Assembly (NCBI GenBank): GCA_038230595.1
Contig: JBBRMY010000075.1
Location: forward strand, 1-12,650
Reading direction: 5' to 3'
DNA from: JBBRMY01 sp038230595
GTDB taxonomy: Bacteria; Bacteroidota; Ignavibacteria; Tepidaquicellales; Tepidaquicellaceae
DNA length: 12,650 bases
Part shown: piece after piece, positions 7,767 through 12,650 of the stretch
Position numbering within the stretch: the first letter of the stretch is position 1
How the letters are laid out: the number at the start of each line of letters is the position of its first letter
The notes under the pieces: generated by a model
The model's input: only the letters and a program-made list of their open reading frames with translations
Told to the model about the DNA's origin: nothing
Databases searched by the model: none
Made by a program: the position numbers and the translations under genes

Positions 7767-9404
7767 TTACTGTAGAACTAATATTTTTCCCCATACCGGC
7801 TTGTCTGAATCAACTTCAATTCTGTAAAAATAAACTCCATTGGCAACTTGAGCGCCTTTATTATTCTTTCCATCCCATTGAGTGAAAAGTTCATCAGTTC
7901 CTGTTCTTGATGCATTCTGAATTAATGTACGGACTGGGTTCATACCGAAATCAAATATCTTAATTGTAAGAGTTGAACTTGCCTTACCTGTTTTATAAAA
8001 TATTCTTACGACTTCATCATCCGGTGAAAATGGGTTTGGTGCGGCATAAGTTTTAATATCTGTTGCAAGATCAATAGGCGATACTGCACGGAAGATCTTA
8101 TATTTCGCAGTCCATGGCTGTCCGTTCTCAAATGTTCTTACCATTCCGTCAGCTGTTCCAAAATAAAGTGTGTCCCCGTAACTGTTTCCTGAATAAAATT
8201 TAGTTGTTACAAGCTGGTCTCTTGTCTGTTCATCATAGATGAGAGATGGTTTTGACCAGTCGAACACTCCAAATGTACTTCTCCACACTCCTCCATCTGT
8301 TAAGCCGTAAGTAATTGAATCTTTAAAACTGATACCGTTTGGTGATAGATCTTTCAAAGTATAAGCCCAGGTCTTTCCTCCATCTGAAGAATAAGTTAAG
8401 GCATTCTGTTCATTATTATCTTCAGCTCTTCTTGTGGCAGCCCATAATATTTTTTTATTATTGTATTCCTGTACTTTGAAATTTACAACAAAATTACCTG
8501 CAACCCTGTTAGTTCCTGTACCTGAGTTTTGAAATTTATATTTTCTCCAGCTTTTTCCGTAATCTGTGGAGCGATTAATTCCATTTGCTGTTCCGCAAAA
8601 AATTGTAGAATCATTCAGAGATGATGTTGCAAATCCCCTATGATTCAGGTTATTTCTAGGATCTAAAGAAAAAATATATCCGGTGGCATTAACTGAAATA
8701 CTGTCAAGATTATCCGGAGGCAGAACAACTCTCTGCCAGGTGTTTCCGTAATCTGTAGATTTTCTAATTCCACCTGCATATGAAGCGATCCAAATAGTAT
8801 AATTATTCAGATCGTTCTGATTTCTTGTAATATTTATATCGTATGCCAGATTCTGCTGCTTTACTACTACAGGTAAAGCATGAATTGTATTTGAGCCGTA
8901 GACTATGTTGGAATCTCCAAGCCCATCGATTGGCTGCGGATATGATGACCAGTTCTGTCCATAATCTGTTGACACTTTTATTCCAGTTCCAACAGGGACC
9001 TGATCACCGCTTACATCTTGTGTAGTTGCTGTTGATACTACTATAAGGTTTTTATAAACTGCTAACCCTGAAATATCATCTAATCCGAATGGATCTAATC
9101 CTCTGTAATACTGAAAAGAATTAAAATTATCTAATGTTCTCATCAAACCTTTACCTGTTGCAAACCAGGTGGTGTCACCATTCTTAATAATATCAGTTAT
9201 AAAATTACTAATAATGAATTTAGAAGTCTTTGGTACTACAATTACAGATGTAGAAACAATATCATTTGTAAAAGTATTGGACTTTGATGGGAGCAATAAT
9301 TTAGAATTAATTTTATAACTGCTGATATTAGTTTGCGAATAAGCAAAATTAACAGTAGTTATAAAAATAAATACTAATAAAAAATATTTCTTAAGGTCTG
9401 ACAA
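7767..9404 (-). CDS. Secreted Asp-box (BNR) beta-propeller protein with FlgD-like/type IX sorting-type C-terminus
   Basis: This is a 545-residue exported protein. The signal peptide is residues 1-23 (KK, then a hydrophobic core, AYS before Q24). Four Asp-box motifs of the S-x-D-x-G-x-x-W type lie at 145-152, 216-223, 279-286 and 339-346. They are 60-71 residues apart, the spacing of propeller blades, and degenerate blades probably flank them. From about 453 a C-terminal module starts with APNPFSPDD (455-463) and contains QWDGKNNKGAQVANGVYFYR (509-528), the FlgD-Ig/type IX sorting-like pattern common in Ignavibacteria. A sialidase is unlikely because no catalytic arginine/RIP context is evident; binding or structural surface roles fit better. 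The start is TTG (9402-9404). A TAA lies two codons upstream in frame and no ATG precedes the signal peptide. It overlaps the lipoprotein gene by 14 nt. Confidence 0.85.
   Translation of the reverse strand: MSDLKKYFLLVFIFITTVNFAYSQTNISSYKINSKLLLPSKSNTFTNDIVSTSVIVVPKTSKFIISNFITDIIKNGDTTWFATGKGLMRTLDNFNSFQYYRGLDPFGLDDISGLAVYKNLIVVSTATTQDVSGDQVPVGTGIKVSTDYGQNWSSYPQPIDGLGDSNIVYGSNTIHALPVVVKQQNLAYDINITRNQNDLNNYTIWIASYAGGIRKSTDYGNTWQRVVLPPDNLDSISVNATGYIFSLDPRNNLNHRGFATSSLNDSTIFCGTANGINRSTDYGKSWRKYKFQNSGTGTNRVAGNFVVNFKVQEYNNKKILWAATRRAEDNNEQNALTYSSDGGKTWAYTLKDLSPNGISFKDSITYGLTDGGVWRSTFGVFDWSKPSLIYDEQTRDQLVTTKFYSGNSYGDTLYFGTADGMVRTFENGQPWTAKYKIFRAVSPIDLATDIKTYAAPNPFSPDDEVVRIFYKTGKASSTLTIKIFDFGMNPVRTLIQNASRTGTDELFTQWDGKNNKGAQVANGVYFYRIEVDSDKPVWGKILVLQ
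8554..8756 (-). repeat. 14-bp direct repeat within Asp-box coding sequence
   Basis: TTTCCGTAATCTGT occurs identically (plus-strand reading) at 8554-8567 and 8743-8756, with a diverged version near 8958-8971. On the coding strand it encodes the Ser/Thr-Asp-Tyr-Gly core of consecutive Asp boxes. It therefore reflects propeller-blade duplication and is not a mobile or regulatory element. Confidence 0.6.
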
Positions 9405-10209
9405 ATTTTATGCTATCCTTTAATATATTACTTAATGATCCTGAATTATCTATTGCCTGAAAATTATATTTAAAATAACCATATGAAGAATCTGCTGAAG
9501 CTGGTGTTACCGGTGCAGTGTATATATAAGTGTTTGCTTCAGAGCCGGTCTGCATAGGGAACCTGAAAATAAAAGAACCAGTTGGTCTGTATCCGTCAAA
9601 GAAAACAGAACTGATATCACACTTCCCGTCCGGATCTGTAACAGTGATCTTTAACGTAATTTCAAACGAACCTGATAATGGTCTGACAACGCTATCGGGT
9701 ATTTGCGGATTTGAAATTATAATATTTTGATTATTTATATTCTTTACATATACCGGCAGATTTATCTGATTGCTGAACAAGCCTGAATTGGATTCAGCTA
9801 TGTATTGAAGCGAATAAGATCCTACAAGTAAGCATGAGATAGTTCCGGGATTAATATTCCCTGTGTAAATTCCATTATTAGCCGTTGTATCAGGTGAAAC
9901 TCCTGAATCGTTTAGTATAAAGTTTCCTATAATATTTCCTGCAGGGTCTATCAGCTTGCAGGATACATTTTTAATAGCATCTGTTCCCTGAATTCCTGCA
10001 TTAATGGAAGCAATAAAGCTTATGGATGGAGAAATTCCTGTAGTTCTTACTGTATCAACATTAATACGTGCGCTTGAGATCACGGGTGCGCTTAGGAACG
10101 GATCAATAATATCAGTGCTCTTTTTTTCGCATGAAAAAAGTGCCATGCATGATAAAAAAACAGCAATGGGAATTATAAATTTTTTACTTGCAGAATAATT
10201 ATATGACAA
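9391..10209 (-). CDS. Lipoprotein with Ig-like/beta-sandwich domains
   Basis: This 272-residue lipoprotein is of unknown specific function. The N-terminus (SKKFIIPIAVFLSCMALFSC) ends in a lipobox LFSC, so C27 should be acylated and the mature protein begins CEKKST. The rest is beta-rich. A first domain (about 35-150) includes NDSGVSPDTTANNGIYTG, resembling the Asp/Asn-rich turn before GxY found in many secreted beta-sandwich modules. A second domain (about 165-272) includes KITVTDPDGKCDISSV, also Ig/cadherin-like. It leads the four-gene export operon and is a plausible surface or periplasmic anchor for the Asp-box protein (inference). The start is TTG (10207-10209). Upstream the frame stays open to TAA at 10234-10236 but offers no ATG or GTG. 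Its 3' end overlaps the next gene by 14 nt. No Shine-Dalgarno is seen. Confidence 0.8.
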   Translation of the reverse strand: MSYNYSASKKFIIPIAVFLSCMALFSCEKKSTDIIDPFLSAPVISSARINVDTVRTTGISPSISFIASINAGIQGTDAIKNVSCKLIDPAGNIIGNFILNDSGVSPDTTANNGIYTGNINPGTISCLLVGSYSLQYIAESNSGLFSNQINLPVYVKNINNQNIIISNPQIPDSVVRPLSGSFEITLKITVTDPDGKCDISSVFFDGYRPTGSFIFRFPMQTGSEANTYIYTAPVTPASADSSYGYFKYNFQAIDNSGSLSNILKDSIKFVRP

Positions 10210-10280
10210 TTTCGGATTTTTTAGAGAAAGCTGTTAGATATGTATAAACTAATCGATAGAAGGGTTTTTATTAATGGTTA

Positions 10281-10309
10281 AATTTAAGCCTAATTGAAAG
10301 ATATGTCAA
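10281..10309 (-). promoter_or_regulatory. Sigma70-like promoter candidate for the lipoprotein/Asp-box/PorV-like operon
   Basis: On the minus strand a perfect TTGACA (10309-10304) is followed by exactly 17 nt and then TAAATT (10286-10281, four of six matches). It lies about 70 nt upstream of the lipoprotein start and downstream of the terminator that closes the preceding gene, which is where the operon's promoter should be. The sequence match is seen directly; activity is inferred, and FCB bacteria may use a different consensus. Confidence 0.45.
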
Positions 10310-10346
10310 TGTATTTCGCTCTTGGAATCAGATTATTAAATAGTAT

Positions 10347-10372
10347 AAAAAAAAACCCCGCTGACTGCGGGG
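10347..10372 (-). terminator. Rho-independent terminator of the outer-membrane barrel gene
   Basis: CCCCGC (10356-10361) and GCGGGG (10367-10372) form a perfect 6-bp all-GC stem with loop TGACT. On the minus strand it is followed by nine U (A-run 10347-10355). It lies 28 nt beyond the TAA-side end of the barrel gene at 10401 and isolates that gene from the lipoprotein operon downstream. Confidence 0.92.
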
Positions 10373-10400
10373 TCTTTTAAAAATATAAACTTAACTATGA

Positions 10401-11129
10401 TTATCTTCTTCTTGGTTTTACGCCTGTGTAGAAATTGAATCCTGCGTCAATAGTAAGTAATCCAATATATCTGTTAAATCCCGGTCCTGGAGATCCTGCA
10501 CCATCGTTAATGTTGTTAACAGTGGTTGATACTTTATTGTCTCTTGCAAAAGCATTCAATACATGGTATCTCGCACCAACTGTTATACCGTATTTCATAT
10601 CATTGCCTAAAGCGAAATCATAACCTGTTGAAAGCATAACTCCGAATCTTGTTGCATTTTCAAAAGTTATAGTACTGTAAGCAGGAGTATGTATAGAGTT
10701 AACTGTAAAGGCTACACCTACATATTGCTTATTTTTGCATCTTGCATTAAACATGTATTGATATCCAAGAGCACCAGTTATTATATCATAAAAAGTGTGC
10801 GGTGGAGTTGGGCTCACTTCAAGGAACGGGAATGAACCTGTATTTCCATTAAGCATTTTATTGTACATAGCGCCTAAAGTTATTCTGTTTGCTTTTGTAA
10901 CACCTAATCCATAAGAATAATTTAATGAAACGCCTCTGCCATATTTCATACCGTATGAATCATTTGTCAGAAAGTTATTTCCAACTCCGTATGCATCGTT
11001 AACTGACATATTACCTTCTAAAGAAATGCCTATAATAGACTCAGGAGCAGTGTATCCTTGAGCGTACATGCTTTTAGTCAGGAAAAGTGAGCAAACTAAT
11101 AGCATAGTGAGTACAAATGATTTTTTCAT
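10401..11129 (-). CDS. Probable outer-membrane beta-barrel protein of unknown function
   Basis: This 242-residue protein has a clear signal peptide (MKKSFVLTMLLVCSLFLTKS, cleavage after A23 in MYA before Q24). The Cys in the hydrophobic core has Val before it, so it does not form a lipobox. The mature part is rich in Gly, Tyr, Asn and Phe in alternating strands (GISLEGNMSV, GVSLNYSYGLG, FGVMLSTGYDFALG, YGITVGARYHVL, LLTIDAGFNFYTG), as in small 8-stranded outer-membrane barrels. It ends in a basic PRRR tail, not an aromatic residue. I do not recognise a specific family. It is monocistronic, with its own terminator downstream, a Shine-Dalgarno upstream and a promoter candidate. It is divergent from a parvulin chaperone that could assist its folding. 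Outer-membrane location is likely; function is unknown. Confidence 0.75.
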   Translation of the reverse strand: MKKSFVLTMLLVCSLFLTKSMYAQGYTAPESIIGISLEGNMSVNDAYGVGNNFLTNDSYGMKYGRGVSLNYSYGLGVTKANRITLGAMYNKMLNGNTGSFPFLEVSPTPPHTFYDIITGALGYQYMFNARCKNKQYVGVAFTVNSIHTPAYSTITFENATRFGVMLSTGYDFALGNDMKYGITVGARYHVLNAFARDNKVSTTVNNINDGAGSPGPGFNRYIGLLTIDAGFNFYTGVKPRRR

Positions 11130-11137
11130 GTTAAGAA

Positions 11138-11143
11138 TCCTTT
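11138..11143 (-). promoter_or_regulatory. Shine-Dalgarno site of the barrel gene
   Basis: AAAGGA on the minus strand lies 8 nt before the ATG at 11129. It is the only convincing Shine-Dalgarno in the window. Other starts are preceded by AT-rich sequence, so its presence suggests this gene is translated more strongly than its neighbours. Confidence 0.6.
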
Positions 11144-11162
11144 ATTGTTTTTGTTTGTTTAT

Positions 11163-11191
11163 AAATTAAAACTTTTTAAGTGTAAAATCAA
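11163..11191 (-). promoter_or_regulatory. Candidate promoter of the barrel gene
   Basis: On the minus strand TTGATT (11191-11186) is followed by 17 nt and TAATTT (11168-11163), giving a leader of about 27 nt before the ATG. The -35 box touches the left arm of the 11-bp inverted repeat at 11191-11201. The region is very AT-rich, so chance matches are easy. Confidence 0.3.
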
Positions 11192-11257
11192 GTATTTTTA
11201 AATGCTTAATAATCAGCTAAAATGTGTATAGTATTTAGTACACTTGTTAAAAATACT
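11191..11257. repeat. 11-bp perfect inverted repeat with a nested 5-bp one
   Basis: AGTATTTTTAA (11191-11201) is the exact reverse complement of TTAAAAATACT (11247-11257), 45 nt apart. Inside, GTGTA (11224-11228) pairs with TACAC (11239-11243). The left arm meets the barrel gene's candidate -35 box. It could be a paired operator, but AT-rich DNA yields such repeats by chance. Confidence 0.35.
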
Positions 11258-11412
11258 CATTAATTGTCATAATTCCAAATAATACCTTTTAGGTTCCTTT
11301 TTTTTCTATGAATATTATAGAAGAACACTAATGAGTTCATGACTTGTAATTCAAAATCAGAATGAGTAAAATGTTGATTAAACATTTTTTTGCAATTCTA
11401 ATTTAAAGATAT

Positions 11413-11441
11413 TTGTTTGAGTTTTTATCGCAGGCTATAAA
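11413..11441 (+). promoter_or_regulatory. Candidate promoter of the parvulin gene
   Basis: TTGTTT (11413-11418), 17 nt of spacer and TATAAA (11436-11441) lie about 55 nt before the ATG at 11496. Spacing is ideal and each box is near consensus, but the AT-rich context lowers confidence. No Shine-Dalgarno precedes the ATG. Confidence 0.35.
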
Positions 11442-11495
11442 TGTTTTAAAAATATACTACTTACCTCAATTATTAATACAAAACTTATAAATTAA

Positions 11496-12650
11496 ATGAC
11501 AGGAAATAAAGTTATTATTAAATCCTTTTTGTTAATACTTTTAACAGGAATGGTCGTTATCTCTGCTTGCTCATCCATGAAGAAAAAGCAGGTTGTTGCA
11601 GAAATAGGTGATGAAAAGATCTATCTTTCTGAATTTGAAAATCAGTATCTGAAAACTGTTAATAATCCGGATTCCGCAAAATTAAAACCATTGCAGGATA
11701 AAAAAGATTTTCTTGATCTTTTAATCAAGTTCCGATTAAAAGTTAAAGATGGTAAAGAGCGTGGTCTGGCTAACGATCCTGACATAAAGAACGATATTAA
11801 TGAGTATAAGAAGAATTTCCTTTCTTCATTTCTCTTAGATAAGAAAATAGTAGAGCCAAATATAAAGAATCTTTATGAAATGAAGAAGAATGAGGTAAGA
11901 GCTTCTCATATTCTAATTAATCTACCTCAAGCTGCAAGCCCGGAAGACTCTTTAAAAGCTTACAAAAAAATTGATGACGCTCTTGCTGAATTAAAGAATG
12001 GTGCTGATTTTAATACTGTTGCAAAAAAATATTCAGAAGATCAGACTGTAGCTCAGAACGGTGGTGATCTATATTATTTTACAGCAGGAATGACAGTTCC
12101 GGAATTTGAAGACGCAGTATTTAAAATGAAAGTCGGTGAATATTCTAAAAAACCGGTGAGAACTGTTTTCGGACTGCATTTAATAAAGCTTACTGATAAA
12201 AGACCAAGAAATGAATCTATCAGAGCTTCACATATTTTAATACAGGATACAAAAGACAGTTTGGGAAAAGTTATCGATTCTCTCGGAACATATAATAAGA
12301 TCAAAAATGCTTATGACAGAGTCAAAGGCGGAGAGGATTTTGGAAAAGTTGCAACTGAGATTTCTCAGGATCCGGGTTCTGCTCCAAAAGGCGGTGACCT
12401 TGGATTTTTCGACAGAAGAAGAATGGTTCAGCAGTTTGACAGTGTTGCATTTACATTAAAGAAAGGTCAGATCTCTCAGATATTTCGTACTCAGTTTGGC
12501 TGGCATATAATTAAGCTTACTGATATAAAGGAATATCAGTCATTTGACAAGCAAAAGGAAACTCTAAAGGCAGAATATAAAAGAGGTAAGCTTTATAAGG
12601 ATGAGTACAACAAATATGTTTCTAAAACTCAAAAAGATCTTAATTACAAA
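11496..12650 (+). CDS. SurA/PrsA-like peptidyl-prolyl isomerase lipoprotein with two parvulin domains (3' end outside window)
   Basis: The frame is open from ATG 11496 to the window end, giving 385 codons without a stop. This is a periplasmic folding chaperone, probably for outer-membrane proteins. The signal peptide ends in lipobox ISAC, so C25 should be lipidated, followed by SSMKKK. Residues about 33-130 form a SurA-like N-terminal helical region (VVAEIGDEKIYLSEFENQ, then a Lys-rich helical stretch). Parvulin domain 1 is about 133-237 (RASHILI, GGDLYYF, FGLHLIKL) and domain 2 about 241-345 (RASHILI, GGDLGFF, FGWHIIKL). Both keep the paired conserved His residues, so both could be catalytic or at least folded. 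After that a Lys-rich tail runs off the edge. It is divergent from an outer-membrane barrel gene, a likely client class. A surA or prsA name is not justified without the full gene. Confidence 0.93.
   Translation, partial: MTGNKVIIKSFLLILLTGMVVISACSSMKKKQVVAEIGDEKIYLSEFENQYLKTVNNPDSAKLKPLQDKKDFLDLLIKFRLKVKDGKERGLANDPDIKNDINEYKKNFLSSFLLDKKIVEPNIKNLYEMKKNEVRASHILINLPQAASPEDSLKAYKKIDDALAELKNGADFNTVAKKYSEDQTVAQNGGDLYYFTAGMTVPEFEDAVFKMKVGEYSKKPVRTVFGLHLIKLTDKRPRNESIRASHILIQDTKDSLGKVIDSLGTYNKIKNAYDRVKGGEDFGKVATEISQDPGSAPKGGDLGFFDRRRMVQQFDSVAFTLKKGQISQIFRTQFGWHIIKLTDIKEYQSFDKQKETLKAEYKRGKLYKDEYNKYVSKTQKDLNYK

Larger units (their letters stand above)
11130..11495. other. 366-bp divergent intergenic region
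   Basis: This is non-coding AT-rich DNA between the barrel gene (minus strand) and the parvulin gene (plus strand). It holds the barrel gene's Shine-Dalgarno and promoter candidate, an 11-bp inverted repeat, a weak AT hairpin (11368-11388) and a promoter candidate for the parvulin gene. Reading frames inside are under about 12 codons. No tRNA-like or conserved structured RNA is apparent to me. Confidence 0.7.

Noticed and set aside
7767..9404. Sialidase or other BNR glycosidase
   Set aside because: Asp boxes are present, but no arginine triad or RIP-type N-terminal motif is evident. Asp boxes alone are common in non-enzymatic propellers.
11368..11391. Terminator or attenuator hairpin AAAATGTT/AACATTTT with following T-run
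   Set aside because: The 8-bp stem is almost all A-T, with no gene directly upstream on the plus strand to terminate. It is too weak to call.
11130..11495. Small genes or structured RNA in the divergent intergenic region
   Set aside because: Frames are under about 12 codons and the sequence is uniformly AT-rich with only weak hairpins.
12074..12304. 76-codon minus-strand reading frame
   Set aside because: It lies antisense inside the parvulin gene, whose domain motifs read clearly on the plus strand. It is a shadow frame.
1..12650. CRISPR array, insertion sequence, prophage or tRNA-linked island
   Set aside because: No regularly spaced repeats, transposase, integrase or tRNA-like sequence was found. 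All recognisable genes are envelope-related.

Overview
The window looks like a chromosomal segment from an AT-rich bacterium of the Bacteroidota/Chlorobiota/Ignavibacteria (FCB) group. This is inferred from protein type, not from a marker gene. The clues are two PorV/PorQ-family outer-membrane barrels, a secreted protein with a FlgD-like/type IX secretion sorting-type C-terminus, Gln at position +1 of every predicted signal peptidase I product, and near absence of Shine-Dalgarno sequences. An Ignavibacteria-like origin is my best guess.

Layout. (a) 1-210, plus strand: the C-terminal end of an unrecognised protein, closed by a clear rho-independent terminator (236-268). (b) 5715 down to 285, minus strand: five tightly packed genes for envelope glycan work. 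In transcription order they are a multi-pass PMT/ArnT-type (GT-C) glycosyltransferase, a FemAB/GNAT-like acyltransferase, an extended-SDR nucleotide-sugar enzyme, a small amidohydrolase and a GT-B glycosyltransferase. Gaps are 3, 9 and 8 nt, then a 1-nt stop/start overlap. (c) 10209 down to 5812, minus strand: a four-gene export operon made of a lipoprotein, a secreted Asp-box propeller protein with a sorting-type C-terminus, and two PorV/PorQ-family barrels. It has a good sigma70-like promoter candidate (10281-10309). (d) 11129-10401, minus strand: a single outer-membrane barrel-like protein with its own terminator (10347-10372). (e) A 366-bp divergent intergenic region. (f) 11496 to the window end, plus strand: a SurA/PrsA-like lipoprotein peptidyl-prolyl isomerase with two parvulin domains, cut off by the window edge.

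How they fit together. Everything recognisable concerns the cell envelope. The parvulin lipoprotein would help fold outer-membrane proteins, and the divergently encoded barrel is an obvious client type. The four-gene operon supplies a probable type IX secretion cargo with PorV-like barrels and a lipoprotein that may form a surface complex with it. The glycan genes just downstream may make or decorate a surface glycan or glycoprotein. In known type IX systems cargo is attached to lipopolysaccharide, so the adjacency is suggestive but unproven.

The most interesting candidates for something undescribed are the four-gene lipoprotein/Asp-box/PorV/PorV unit and the compact glycan cassette, which contains an amidohydrolase but no initiating transferase, flippase or polymerase. 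No tRNA, rRNA, CRISPR array, insertion sequence or phage gene was seen.
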